Source: Candidatus Melainabacteria bacterium (GTDB taxonomy: Bacteria; Cyanobacteriota; Vampirovibrionia; Obscuribacterales; Obscuribacteraceae). Taken from it: a stretch of DNA of 64,000 bases. The stretch lies in contig PLXC01000136.1 in the NCBI GenBank assembly GCA_003151275.1, forward strand, positions 31,339 to 95,338, in the 5' to 3' direction. Below, one piece after another: positions 36,132 to 45,726 of this stretch. Position 1 is the first letter of the stretch. The number at the start of each line of letters is the position of its first letter. Made by a program: the position numbers and the translations under genes. The notes beneath the pieces are model-generated. The model was not told the origin of the DNA, did not search any database, and saw only the letters and a program-made list of their open reading frames with translations.

Positions 36132-36923
36132 ATGACTAAGCTTGTTGATTTAACCCGCCCTCTAGTAATGCTTAACAAAGAGACTTTCCCGCCTGCACTG
36201 TCACCGCTTTACCGAATCATCTCTCCCGAGATTGAATTCATCGATCACGAAGGTGGAGCGAAGATCATGGGCCAAATCTTTGGTTGCGCTCAACACGAAT
36301 TGCCGGATGGTGAAGGATGGACGGAAGAAAATCTGTCCATGTCAAGTCACTTGGGCACTCACGTCGACGCGCCCTGGCACTACGGGAGTAAATGCGCCGG
36401 CGCACCGGCTAAAACGATTGAGCAGATTCCTCTAGAAGATCTCTATTGCGATGCAGTAGTTCTAGATATGACCGCAAAGAAAATGACGGGTCAAGGCATC
36501 AGCGTTGAAGATGTTCAGGCGGCATTACAGGCGGTGTCATACACAATTAAGGCCGGCGACGCGGTTCTGATTCGTACCGACCACGACAAGTACGATCTCC
36601 TCAATCCGGCTCGCTATGCGTATCCCGGCATGACTCGGGAATCGACGCTCTGGCTAATTAAGCAGGGTGCCAGAATCGGTGGAACAGACGCCTTCGGGTG
36701 GGATCGCCCTTTTACGGTCATGGTGCAGGATTACCAGACCACGAAAGATAAGTCCAAGATCTGGGATGCGCATTTTGCTGCGCGTGAAGGGGAATTCTAC
36801 ATCGTGCAACAACTAGCAAACCTTGATCAGCTGCCGGCGCATGGCTTCAAGGTGGCGTTCTTTCCAATTCCTCTTGTAGGTGCCAGTGCGGCGCAAACCA
36901 GAGCCGTTGCGTTCCTTCAGTAG
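36132..36923 (+). CDS. Cyclase-family metal-dependent hydrolase
   Basis: 263 residues. The family metal motif is present as SHLGTHVDAPWHYG (HxGTHxDxPxH) at ~residues 75-88, with later DHDKYDLLNPARY and GGTDAFGWDRPF. Members include kynurenine formamidase and isatin hydrolase, which hydrolyse amides or lactams with a zinc or manganese ion. The substrate is open: no tryptophan-degradation genes are near. Cytoplasmic. It is followed by a strong hairpin. Confidence 0.85.
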   Translation: MTKLVDLTRPLVMLNKETFPPALSPLYRIISPEIEFIDHEGGAKIMGQIFGCAQHELPDGEGWTEENLSMSSHLGTHVDAPWHYGSKCAGAPAKTIEQIPLEDLYCDAVVLDMTAKKMTGQGISVEDVQAALQAVSYTIKAGDAVLIRTDHDKYDLLNPARYAYPGMTRESTLWLIKQGARIGGTDAFGWDRPFTVMVQDYQTTKDKSKIWDAHFAAREGEFYIVQQLANLDQLPAHGFKVAFFPIPLVGASAAQTRAVAFLQ

Positions 36924-36944
36924 GGGTTGTGATAGCAAAGAGAG

Positions 36945-36987
36945 AGAGGGGCTGTGAGTAGTCGATCTCGACTTGCACTGCCCCTCT
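36945..36987 (+). terminator. Long hairpin after the cyclase-family gene
   Basis: AGAGGGGC and GCCCCTCT form the outer stem, and GTG-AGTxGTCGA with TCGACT-CAC extend it, giving a nearly fully paired arm. The following AACTATTTTC is moderately T-rich. It ends 22 bases past the gene. Confidence 0.7.
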
Positions 36988-37305
36988 AACTATTTTCAAA
37001 AATTGGCCGCCAGATGAGTCGGTTGGTTAATCTTTCTCGTGCTTTCACAGAGCCCTGGCGGCTAGCTATTGATCATCGTATCCTCCTGCCAACTTAAAAG
37101 GCCTAGGGTTTTTACTGGTTTACACCTGCTGTAAACCTCTCGTTCCGAAATGCCGACTGCTGCACGGTTTCACTTAGACTGATAATGCGAAGTATTTCAA
37201 AAAAAGTGTCACTGCTAATCAAGTGGTGCCTTTTTGAGTTGCGAAATATCTAAAAGTAAGACTTGAACTTTTTGCCGCTGGTTGAAAAGTACCAACTCTT
37301 TGCAA
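36988..37305. other. Intergenic region between convergent genes
   Basis: 318 bases with no gene, repeat or RNA that I can support. AT-rich toward the right side. Confidence 0.4.
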
Positions 37306-38286
37306 TTACTTGAGATCGATGTATACCACCATATCTGGTTTCACGTTAACATTGCTCGGTTTGGCACGCCACAGCGAAACCCAAGCCCTGGCTGGCAATG
37401 CCGTGTATTTGATTCTGTCGATCGCTTTCATTTCGGGGCTCATGTTGTTACAGCCACCTGGTATTTGGCATGTGCCACCACAATGCAGATAGTGGGCAAT
37501 TTTTACCGCTTCTTGAGGAGGCTTGTTGACGTTCTCAATGTGAATGGACTTGGCTGTGTCCACATATACGTAATTGAGATTGAAATCAACAGCGTTATAA
37601 GCAGCGACACCAAAAGCAGGAATTATTTTGTCGGTTTTCAGCTTGGCTCGCCAATTATTCAGGTCCTGATTGAACTTTGTCACCGGATACTCAACTTGCA
37701 TCAACGATTGTTGCGGCCACCATTTTATGAAGGTTGGTTCCCAACAAAATGGAAAATCCGAGCGTTGCAAGTCTTCTTCAGTGACTTTGTCTTCATCCCA
37801 AATTTCGACAATGGCCGGATTGGCACCAGCTAGCAAAAATGGATTGAGGATGAATCGCGATTCTTCAGCGGGTCCCTCGGAACTTCTGGGGCCTGGTCCC
37901 CAGACGCTCTGACCACGAAGCCCCCACCAAGGTTTGCCATCTTCTATCGCACCGAAAACAGACTCTGACGGTTGGTAAGGGGCAGCCACCAAATTTGGTG
38001 TTAACTCAACGTACCTTTTGCGCAGCTCCAAGACATCTGCTTTTGTTCTGAAATTCAGTTCAATTGGCATCTGCACCGGAATATCGAGACCGGCCACGAC
38101 TACTGCATGCTCGCCGATTAAGAGCTTGTTTTCGAATGCCGATGTCGGGTAGCCCCTGAGGGCGGAAATTATCATTCCAACAAAAAATAGCGTCAGGGCA
38201 ATCGCTCTGACGGTTAGTTTTGTTGCGATCGATTTACCGGTTCTTAATGCGGAAATAATTGATTTCAATTTCTGCGTTGCTGCCAT
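37306..38286 (-). CDS. Membrane-anchored protein of unknown function
   Basis: 326 residues. N-terminal helix at ~28-44 (AIALTLFFVGMIISAL) and a large outer domain containing a Trp-rich region (KPWWGLRGQSVWGPGP), a cysteine cluster HCGGTCQIPGGCNN near 280, and a regular C-terminal strand (MVVYIDLK). The start overlaps the upstream gene by 53 bases, which is long; a TTG 18 bases later would shorten it slightly. No family recognised. Likely co-transcribed with the 173-residue exported protein. Confidence 0.65.
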   Translation of the reverse strand: MAATQKLKSIISALRTGKSIATKLTVRAIALTLFFVGMIISALRGYPTSAFENKLLIGEHAVVVAGLDIPVQMPIELNFRTKADVLELRKRYVELTPNLVAAPYQPSESVFGAIEDGKPWWGLRGQSVWGPGPRSSEGPAEESRFILNPFLLAGANPAIVEIWDEDKVTEEDLQRSDFPFCWEPTFIKWWPQQSLMQVEYPVTKFNQDLNNWRAKLKTDKIIPAFGVAAYNAVDFNLNYVYVDTAKSIHIENVNKPPQEAVKIAHYLHCGGTCQIPGGCNNMSPEMKAIDRIKYTALPARAWVSLWRAKPSNVNVKPDMVVYIDLK

Positions 38287-38755
38287 TCTTTCTCAGGCTA
38301 GTGTCATTAACAATGATGGCGCATGTAGCTGTGGGCATTTTAGCCGTGACCGTCTGGGCATCGGTGTAATCGATCTTCCACTTATACATATTGAGCGTAT
38401 TTTTGTACCAGTCGATCACCAATTTGGCATCTTCTTTTGCGCTGAAACGCATCACATAACTCTCTCCTCGGTCTGATGGATGCACTATCCCACCTAAGAA
38501 TTTAGCGCGACCAGTGAACTCAGGCAGGTTAGGCAGATCAACTTTGGTTTTCAATTGGTCGACTTGCAGGAGAGGCTCACTGCGAGATTCCCACTTGGTT
38601 CGATCAGGCTTAGGCATCTGTTCGCCCGTGGCAGTTTTCGACGGAGTTTCTGGTGTACCAGCGAACGCGGGTAAATTGCAGCAGTAAGAAAATACGCTCA
38701 GCGATATTGTTGCCAGTGAGAATGAGATATAAAACGTCTTGCTTTTGTGCAACAT
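38234..38755 (-). CDS. Exported protein of unknown function
   Basis: 173 residues with a signal peptide: MLHKSKTFYISFSLATISLS, then VFSYCCNLPAFAG, cleavage probably after AFA. The mature protein has FTGRAKFLGGIVHPSDRG and a segment AKLVIDWYKNTLNMYKW of the type seen in proteins that compare small periplasmic domains (similar in layout to the lipoprotein at 54337, which has ISQFYQEQLKEKGWEI). Function unknown. It lies downstream of a strong terminator, so it starts its own transcript. Confidence 0.65.
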   Translation of the reverse strand: MLHKSKTFYISFSLATISLSVFSYCCNLPAFAGTPETPSKTATGEQMPKPDRTKWESRSEPLLQVDQLKTKVDLPNLPEFTGRAKFLGGIVHPSDRGESYVMRFSAKEDAKLVIDWYKNTLNMYKWKIDYTDAQTVTAKMPTATCAIIVNDTSLRKNGSNAEIEINYFRIKNR

Positions 38756-38783
38756 AACTACGACATCCCTCGTTTAAGACTAG

Positions 38784-38825
38784 AAAAAAACCGGTCCCAT
38801 CTAGATCATACTAGACAGGACCGGT
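38784..38825 (-). terminator. Rho-independent terminator of the TadG-like gene
   Basis: Read on the minus strand: stem ACCGGTCC/GGACCGGT (38790-38797 with 38818-38825), an inner TCTAG/CTAGA stem with a six-base loop, then GG followed by seven T. It lies 24 bases after the stop of the 739-residue gene. Confidence 0.88.
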
Positions 38826-38848
38826 CTCATTGCGCTTTTTCAGCAGGA

Positions 38849-41068
38849 TCAGTTAGGTCGGCTAAAGTTCTCGACTCCGCTTACGGTGTTAGAGAATTGA
38901 AGTGTTCCTAAGAGATTGCTGAGTCCTGATGAAAGAGTCAAGCTGGCATGATCTTGGGCACTGAACCCACCGCTCTGGGAACGATATGGTATTTCGTGCA
39001 AGTTAAGATCTGCTGGCGAGCCTCCTTTAGGTACGTTGACCATATTGCCATCTATTGAGTAGTTGTTACTGCAATTTGTGTTTGCCACTGAACCTGGACT
39101 GCCATCGGCAGACGGAAGGTTAGGCGGTGCACTGTATGGTGGATATGCAACGGGGATGCCCTGGCCTGAAACAACGCTGGTGAGTGCTTGTGGAGCACCT
39201 GGTTTTGCCAGGAAGTCCAGTTTTCCACCCGAATTCATACAGATGTACAGCGTTGTACCGATTGGAAGTGTTTGATTCCAAAGAGCATTTACTTCGCCTG
39301 CAGTCGCGGTTGGTTTGATTTCATAACAACGTTGAGCTAGAGCAGCCAAAATAGGTCCCTTCGCTGGGCAGTTTGCGCCATTGCTGACAACTTGATCCAA
39401 CAGAGCATTGATCGTTCCGGTGGCTTGAATTGGTGCAGTCAAGAATGGTGTTGGGTTTGCACCCATACCGTTCTGAAAGACACCTAGTCCACTTGCACCT
39501 AAGTTGTTGGCGTTGACGGTTACGCTTTGTTGACCATTTTGGAAAGCCGCGATGACATCAGCCTTCACGAGATCAACATTGGAGTATAGACCGGGTGTAA
39601 CAGGTCCACCAGCAGGAGCTGGGTGGAAGGTCTTTTCGAATGAGACCAAGTAAGTTAGACAATTACCGCCCAAATTACCTTGATCCAATTGGTCTTTGCA
39701 GTTAGTGCCTGCTGTTCCTATGCCGAGAAGCATATTCATATCAGGTGGGTTCTGACCTTTTACATCCGGAGTTGCAGCTGGTGTGGTGAACGTTTGTGAG
39801 AGCAGATAAGGTCCACCATTGGCTGAACTTGTATCAGGCCACAGATTCAGGTTTCGAAGCGGATGGCCATGCACGGTATCAGAAGTGAACGATATGCCTG
39901 CTTGACCGCCGCCGGTAGGATTACTCGAACTTGAATTGTTGTAGGCTGCCCATGCTGCGCCCATTCCTGGATCCTTAGTGAAGGCAACACCACCGGGGGC
40001 GGCGGCTGCTTCCATTCCAGGCGAGAGGTACAACTCATTGTTGAAGATGTTGTCAGAATTATCGAATGCTGTGCCGTTTGGTGGCAAAGTAGCAGACGAT
40101 AGATTTTGGAGTTCTAAGTAACCACCCGGCAAGGCTGCTGGGAAGTCATAGTTGGCTGTGGCACCACCTGCTTGGAACATCGAAGCACCGATGATCGCGG
40201 CTGCCACTGCACCACCAAATGTATTAGATTTGGACTCTTTAGATGCGGCGGCTATGCTGAATGCGTTAGGTGGAACGTTGGCCGAAGGAGCAGCAGCTCC
40301 AACTGGGTCTTTGTAATCTTTGATAGCAACCAAGTGAGGATTTTGTTGTGGGAATACTGGTACTCCCATAATGCTTCCAACACCTGGTATCACTAGATTT
40401 TCATAACCGCGGATATAACCCCCGGTCGATGGGCTTAGTGGAACTTTGTTCGTACCAACTGATTGCCAGTTGCCAGGTAACGACAATCCGGCTATTTCGG
40501 TACCAGTGAAGTAAACGTTGGTCGATTCTCCATGCTTCATGAAGGCTTGGGTATATGTGTTGTTTACAGCGTTTAGCCCTGTGTTGCCCCACATTCTCGT
40601 GTCATTATTGACTTGACCAAAGAAAGTGACGACCTGCGTGTTCGCAAGTTTGTTTTTCAGGTCTATGCCCAACAGGTTCAAATTGGCTATGACCTTGCCG
40701 GCATCGGCTCTTGCTAGCGGTGTGTTCTCAGCTTGTGCGTTCATAGCTACAAGTAGTGATTGTGCAACGCAACGGTTGTATGTCATCAAGTTGATTTCGT
40801 TGCTGTTGGGGGGGTCAGCCAGGGGGACGAAGTCTGCATATCTGTTACCTGGTCCAGGTAAGGAAACACTGACGCGGGATAGAGGATCGTTCTTTTTCAT
40901 CGCATTCTTGGCGATGTTCAACGCGCCTGCGTCTGTTGCGTTAGCCACTTCTCTGTTCCCACCAAATATTTTGGCAAGGAAGAAGCATCCTATTCCTACT
41001 ACTATGATTACGAGCACGCAGACTGCCACCAGTCCCAGCGTTGCTCCTTTTCGACGACGTGTCTTCAT
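38849..41068 (-). CDS. TadG-like large surface protein
   Basis: 739 residues. Basic start MKTRRRKGATLGL, one helix (VAVCVLVIIVVGIGCFFLA), then NREVANATDAGALNIAKNAM, the segment typical of TadG-like proteins just after the anchor. The rest is a large outer region rich in Gly, Asn, Pro and Thr with few charged residues and several cysteines (AGTNCKDQL, LGGNCLTYL, GANCPAKG, NTNCSNNY). No von Willebrand A motif is visible, unlike the gene at 8024. Single gene with its own terminator. Role: probable pilus-associated or adhesive surface protein. Confidence 0.65.
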   Translation of the reverse strand: MKTRRRKGATLGLVAVCVLVIIVVGIGCFFLAKIFGGNREVANATDAGALNIAKNAMKKNDPLSRVSVSLPGPGNRYADFVPLADPPNSNEINLMTYNRCVAQSLLVAMNAQAENTPLARADAGKVIANLNLLGIDLKNKLANTQVVTFFGQVNNDTRMWGNTGLNAVNNTYTQAFMKHGESTNVYFTGTEIAGLSLPGNWQSVGTNKVPLSPSTGGYIRGYENLVIPGVGSIMGVPVFPQQNPHLVAIKDYKDPVGAAAPSANVPPNAFSIAAASKESKSNTFGGAVAAAIIGASMFQAGGATANYDFPAALPGGYLELQNLSSATLPPNGTAFDNSDNIFNNELYLSPGMEAAAAPGGVAFTKDPGMGAAWAAYNNSSSSNPTGGGQAGISFTSDTVHGHPLRNLNLWPDTSSANGGPYLLSQTFTTPAATPDVKGQNPPDMNMLLGIGTAGTNCKDQLDQGNLGGNCLTYLVSFEKTFHPAPAGGPVTPGLYSNVDLVKADVIAAFQNGQQSVTVNANNLGASGLGVFQNGMGANPTPFLTAPIQATGTINALLDQVVSNGANCPAKGPILAALAQRCYEIKPTATAGEVNALWNQTLPIGTTLYICMNSGGKLDFLAKPGAPQALTSVVSGQGIPVAYPPYSAPPNLPSADGSPGSVANTNCSNNYSIDGNMVNVPKGGSPADLNLHEIPYRSQSGGFSAQDHASLTLSSGLSNLLGTLQFSNTVSGVENFSRPN

Positions 41069-41354
41069 TTTGGTTATAACCCTCCTGCCCTACTGTAATT
41101 TGGCCGTGTGAGTGGTTCGGTCACTGCTCTGGAGTTTCTAAACTATCCAGGCAGACACGACTGGTAAACTGCTAATATTATCTTCCTTTAAGGAGCCCGA
41201 AATTGTCAACTGTAGGGAACTTTCCTCGAAATTGCCCCTAGACAAGCCCGCAAGCTCCGCAGGTAGGGGATCCCGAAAATTAGAAGTATTAAACAGCGTT
41301 AATATTTGCTCTAGAATCTGGAAAATACTTGCTAGAAATCAATGATTTAATCAA

Positions 41355-42827
41355 TTATGAGTTCCGCTTAATGGAACCGGAAGACGAAGTGGCGTCTGTC
41401 ACGATCAGGGCAACGACTAACCAAAAGATAAATTGGACCTGCGGCCGGTAGAAGATCGTGTCCACCATTCCTTGAGCCATTAGTCCGACCAGGGCTGCTA
41501 CAGCACCTGCCGCTAGCCATTGGTCTGAGGTGAGCATGCCGCGCGACTTCTGCCCACTGTCTGGTGTTACCAGGCTTGTTGGCGCTGACCAAAAGCTGAT
41601 GTGGGCTCGCCCGAAAAGACTGAGCAACATGACCCCAAAGGCAACTAAGCCGACGATTCCACTTTCAACTGCGACCTCGAGGGGCACGCAATAAGTGCCA
41701 AGGGCATCGAATCCGCTCACCATATACAGTCCATACGCCAGTCTGAACACTACGTTTCCGGGACCGATACCAAACCACCAATTGTCTAAAAACATGCGCC
41801 AGGAGGCGTTCCAGACGTTGATGCGATAGGAGTTCGAACTGTGTTCACGCCCGGCGAAAATCGATGTCACTCGCTGCTCAAACGCCGGCACAAAGTGAAG
41901 CCCGACCAATAGAAGCACTGGCAGCACGATACATAAGATGACAATGAACAGGCGTGCCTTGGGTTGGGCGATCCAAAATTTTGCCACCGCCATTATCGAA
42001 ATTGTCGCTCCAGCTGCGGCAACCGCAAGATAGCCACCGCGGCTGCCAGTGAGGATAATCGCTACTGCGATTGCCGCCGAAGCAATTATTGGCGGTATGG
42101 CGAGCAAAAATTTTCTGGCGGACAGAGCGCTCAAACCCAGTGCCAGCGCCAGTGGGCATATTGGTATGAGATAGCCGGCCAGTAGATTCGGATTGCCTAG
42201 TGTGGAGAAAATTCGCGTGCCTTGCGTTTCAACGGTTGGATCCTCCCAGGTGGCAAGCGGTGCCACACCGATTTTGTATTGATATAAACCGTACAGAGAG
42301 ACCGCGAATGCCGCCGTCACCAGAATCGATACCAGCGTCAACTTTCTTCGTGGCGCGTTGTTCAAAATTCCAGTCAAAAAAAAGTAGCTACATATATATA
42401 TGATTATTTTTGAGAGCCCTTTTATGGATGGGATGAAATAATGCGACGCGCAAGCCGCGATTACGTTTGTCGCGAAAAACAGTAGAACTGCGATGTCCAC
42501 TGCGTTAGACCGGCGGGATTCTTTACCACCCAGCAAATATCCCAGCAACCACAAGCCAAACCCGACCATGGCGATAATTCCCAGCCATTCTTTGTCATTT
42601 GTGAATTGCGGTAAGGCAAGAACTGAAAACAAAACTACGGCGACGGCAAAGCTGAGTGACTGCAATCCTGAGCCGAGCTTTCGCACCGCCTCCCCATCGA
42701 TTTTGGAGAGTGCCGATTTAATTGCGCTGCCGACGCCGATAATCGCCGACCCCTGAAGCGCCCGCTGCCATGCCTGATCGATACCTGAAAGCGAGACAGC
42801 GTCTGCCAGCCGTGAAATCATTTGCAT
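41355..42827 (-). CDS. IctB-type O-antigen-ligase family membrane protein
   Basis: 490 residues, about twelve helices. Family signatures: TRIFSTLGNPNLLAGYL, ILTGSRGGYLAV, WWFGIGPGNVVFRLAYGLY and TYCVPLEVAVESGIVGL. These follow the cyanobacterial IctB subgroup, once proposed as a bicarbonate transporter, while the superfamily ligates polysaccharide to carrier lipids. I favour a glycan polymerase or ligase role. Its ATG overlaps the stop of the upstream DUF4330-like gene by one base, so the two are coupled. Confidence 0.85.
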   Translation of the reverse strand: MQMISRLADAVSLSGIDQAWQRALQGSAIIGVGSAIKSALSKIDGEAVRKLGSGLQSLSFAVAVVLFSVLALPQFTNDKEWLGIIAMVGFGLWLLGYLLGGKESRRSNAVDIAVLLFFATNVIAACASHYFIPSIKGLSKIIIYICSYFFLTGILNNAPRRKLTLVSILVTAAFAVSLYGLYQYKIGVAPLATWEDPTVETQGTRIFSTLGNPNLLAGYLIPICPLALALGLSALSARKFLLAIPPIIASAAIAVAIILTGSRGGYLAVAAAGATISIMAVAKFWIAQPKARLFIVILCIVLPVLLLVGLHFVPAFEQRVTSIFAGREHSSNSYRINVWNASWRMFLDNWWFGIGPGNVVFRLAYGLYMVSGFDALGTYCVPLEVAVESGIVGLVAFGVMLLSLFGRAHISFWSAPTSLVTPDSGQKSRGMLTSDQWLAAGAVAALVGLMAQGMVDTIFYRPQVQFIFWLVVALIVTDATSSSGSIKRNS

Positions 42828-43435
42828 TATTGAATTGATTTGATATCCGCAACGACGCCTTGGACTCGATACTTAAAGCCCTCAAGCTCGATTTGATTGC
42901 CGAGCTTAATCTTGTTGCCCCGAATCACAAAGCCATCCGCGGTTCGTTCTGCTTCATCAACGACGGTAACCAAAAAATCTGTGGCAATTGGATTGGCTGG
43001 ATCGGGAAAAACCAAAACCTTTTTCCCATCAGCAGACAAAAAAGAAACTTGCTTTGGCGTGTGCTGAACTGCGGAAATCTTCATGGGCGGCTGCACTGGC
43101 TGATTTCTGATTGTGATTGCACAAGGGTCACCGACCTTGAAGATGTCCACATCCTTGGTCTTCAAACCGGTGATCGATACATCAATCGCCACTTTATTGA
43201 TGCCTTGCACGACTTTGTCGACTCCGGCATGTCCTGCCTTAGCCAGCCCGAACCCAAGTGCAGCCAGCAAAATTATGACGACAACGCCAGAGTCTACGGG
43301 ATTCAACTTTCTTTGAGACTGCTGCTGCGAGCTGCCTGAGTTATCGTTGGCCAATTTCGGTACCTCTTTCATCTTCGTCGTCTTCCGGCTTGCTAAGCGC
43401 CTATCTATCAATGATACAGAAGTGGACGAGCCCAA
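42827..43435 (-). CDS. DUF4330-like membrane-anchored protein
   Basis: 202 residues with a polar start, one helix at ~48-67 (SGVVVIILLAALGFGLAK), and a beta-rich outer domain of ~130 residues. The layout (LNPVDSGVVVIIL, then VGDPCAITIRNQPVQP) fits DUF4330 of cyanobacteria, a family of unknown function. An in-frame ATG at residue 22 is an alternative start. It is the first gene of a two-gene operon with the IctB-like protein. Confidence 0.65.
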   Translation of the reverse strand: MGSSTSVSLIDRRLASRKTTKMKEVPKLANDNSGSSQQQSQRKLNPVDSGVVVIILLAALGFGLAKAGHAGVDKVVQGINKVAIDVSITGLKTKDVDIFKVGDPCAITIRNQPVQPPMKISAVQHTPKQVSFLSADGKKVLVFPDPANPIATDFLVTVVDEAERTADGFVIRGNKIKLGNQIELEGFKYRVQGVVADIKSIQ

Positions 43436-43597
43436 ATATTAGCCCTTCTTTCTTGAAGGTAATCCTATATATATGATCGACTTTTCAAATTGATAAAAAT
43501 AGTTGTGGGAGAACTACGTAGGCGTGTGTCCAAAAGCTGGCTAACTTCGATACACCTATACAGTTGAGCGGACGATGATACCCCTGAGGAGAACCAG

Positions 43598-43951
43598 ATG
43601 AGTTTCGAAAAGCAAGCAACGGCACAACCGGTAGAAGCACAAGCGGAGAATCGTTTGGATTTGACCACCGTTTGTCCTGACCGTGCCGCGGTTGAGCACT
43701 ACAATGTCGGGCGTGCAGACAAGAATATTGACGTCAACGAGCTCTTGAAGACGAACGATGTAATAGTGGCCCAAGCTACAAACCACTGGAACAACATCAT
43801 CACTAAGTTCAATCGCCTGCCTGATCAATACAAGCATGACTTGGTGCAGTCATTCGCACCGCATATGTACGGTGATAACGAAAACTACCCAATGTATAAC
43901 CGTTTGGTTGATGCCCATGCGCAATCACACGAGCGCATCGCCACAGTTTAA
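43598..43951 (+). CDS. Small soluble protein of unknown function
   Basis: 117 residues with a strong ribosome-binding site (GAGGAGA) before the ATG. Mostly helical and polar, with NHWNNIITKFNRLPDQYK and a His/Asn-rich end. No signal, helix or known motif. Ends two bases before the convergent kinase gene. The good start signals and codon pattern support a real gene. Confidence 0.65.
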   Translation: MSFEKQATAQPVEAQAENRLDLTTVCPDRAAVEHYNVGRADKNIDVNELLKTNDVIVAQATNHWNNIITKFNRLPDQYKHDLVQSFAPHMYGDNENYPMYNRLVDAHAQSHERIATV

Positions 43952-43953
43952 TT

Positions 43954-45687
43954 CTAGATTTCCGAAAGATTGAGCCGGTCAAGATTCTCTATCATTTCTT
44001 TTTGGCTGGTCACCGCTGTACCAGATTTGCGAACAACGATTCCAGCGGCCAAATTTCCCAGGGCCATAGCTTCAACGAACGAAGAGCCTGAAACTAGAGC
44101 GAGAGCCATAGTAGCAACGACGGTGTCGCCTGCACCAGTAACATCGAAGACATCACTGCGATTGAATGCAGGTAGCTCAACCATTTCTTGGCCTTGTTGA
44201 AACAGAACCATGCCGTCGGCACCACGGGTTACCAACAAGGATGTGGCGTTAGTGCTTTTGAGAATTTCATCACCAGCTCGACGCAACTCTTCACGTGTCG
44301 TAAGTTTGTAACCGACTGCTTTTTCAGTGTCAGGCTGATTTGGTGTCATCAAAGTGACGTCCTTGAATCTGGAGAAGTCGCCTTGGGCGTCAACGATCAC
44401 CAGGATTTTGGTTTTCTCCGCTTCCTCCCGACAGGCTTGAATCACGCTTTCTGAGATCACGCCGGCGCGATAGTCAGAAAGGACAATTGCTTTATAGCCG
44501 ATGAAGGATAGCCGCAACCTGTTTACTAACTGAGCCTCAATTGCTTTACTGAGAGGTTCGTGTGAGATGCGATCCAATCTCAATAACTGCTGCATGAGTG
44601 AGTGTGATTTTGAAAGAATTCTTGTCTTCACGGTCGTCGGTCTGGATGGATCTTTGACGAGGCTGTGACTGATGCCGCAGCCTTCGAGCAAGCGCGCCAG
44701 CTTGACTGCGTATTCGTCGTCACCGCACACGCCGATAGCATGACAAATGCCACCCAGCGCTGAGATGTTGTGAGCAGTGTTGGCCGCTCCGCCGGGAATC
44801 AACACTGTATCTACGTGTTCCAGAATAAGAACAGGCGCTTCGCGCGAAATGCGTTCTGGCTTACCTTCCAGCAGTTCATCGATCAGTAAATCACCGATAA
44901 CAATGACTCTGCCACCACTGAGACCCTGGATCCGTTTTCTCAAAACGCTTTTGGTCAATTGTGGTGATACCGCATACGGTGTACTAGGAGCAGATCCCAT
45001 ATCTGCTGGATGCATACGCTCTAACTCAGAAAAGACTTGTTTGCCTAACATATGACTTGGATCTATACCTAGGGAAAATTCGACTGCTTGTTTAGCTTCA
45101 TCAATATAGCGCAGATGTTGATAAAGTCTGGCTAGATGAAGTGTATTTGAGAGTAGATCAGCGGTGTTGTTGGCGTTTTCGATCGCATTTCTGGTCTGAT
45201 CTAATTCCAAAATTTCCGCTGCCGTGAGGGATTTGTCCTCTTTGTGTACGGTGTCCTTTAAAAATTTATCGACTGCAACTTTAAGTTCACCAATCGGTTT
45301 TTCATCTGTTTTGGCAAATTCAGATTTTCGCAGTTGCAGAAACTGTGGATTTCCTGGCGCAAAGCTATTCAGACGAGGTGTGTTAGGTATATCTTTTGTG
45401 CCTGACCACTTGAATTCACGCGGTTGTTCGCTTAGCGATTGATTGGAGCTTTGCCCCGAAAGCTCGCGACCCAGTTCAGGCGTTAGACCCTTGCTGAACT
45501 TATTGAGATCGCTGCCGGGTAGTTTTTGCTTTGCGGCTTGATTCTGATCAAAGGTTACGAATGACTTGGCGTCCCGAGAAACAAGGTCGTCAAGCGACAG
45601 CGGGTGCTTCTCGCTTTCTTCTTTCTCTGGTTGCTTCGGCAGGTTTTGATCTTTCGAATCAGGTTTTGGATCGTATGGATTAGTCAT
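43954..45687 (-). CDS. RfaE/HldE-type PfkB sugar kinase with long N-terminal extension
   Basis: 577 residues. The last ~320 residues are a ribokinase-type domain of the RfaE domain I kind: VIVIGDLLIDELLEGKPERI, the substrate GGAANTAHN box, ISREAPVLILE and the catalytic DVTGAGDTVVA. Such enzymes phosphorylate heptose-7-phosphate for surface glycans. The nucleotidyltransferase half of HldE is absent. The N-terminal ~250 residues are polar and then TPR-like (LARLYQHLRYIDEAKQAVEF), unusual for the family. The promoter side faces the 20-21-bp repeat array. Confidence 0.85.
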   Translation of the reverse strand: MTNPYDPKPDSKDQNLPKQPEKEESEKHPLSLDDLVSRDAKSFVTFDQNQAAKQKLPGSDLNKFSKGLTPELGRELSGQSSNQSLSEQPREFKWSGTKDIPNTPRLNSFAPGNPQFLQLRKSEFAKTDEKPIGELKVAVDKFLKDTVHKEDKSLTAAEILELDQTRNAIENANNTADLLSNTLHLARLYQHLRYIDEAKQAVEFSLGIDPSHMLGKQVFSELERMHPADMGSAPSTPYAVSPQLTKSVLRKRIQGLSGGRVIVIGDLLIDELLEGKPERISREAPVLILEHVDTVLIPGGAANTAHNISALGGICHAIGVCGDDEYAVKLARLLEGCGISHSLVKDPSRPTTVKTRILSKSHSLMQQLLRLDRISHEPLSKAIEAQLVNRLRLSFIGYKAIVLSDYRAGVISESVIQACREEAEKTKILVIVDAQGDFSRFKDVTLMTPNQPDTEKAVGYKLTTREELRRAGDEILKSTNATSLLVTRGADGMVLFQQGQEMVELPAFNRSDVFDVTGAGDTVVATMALALVSGSSFVEAMALGNLAAGIVVRKSGTAVTSQKEMIENLDRLNLSEI

Positions 45688-45726
45688 CTTGGCTCACCCC
45701 ACAAAAATATTGTAGCGGGCGAGTTC

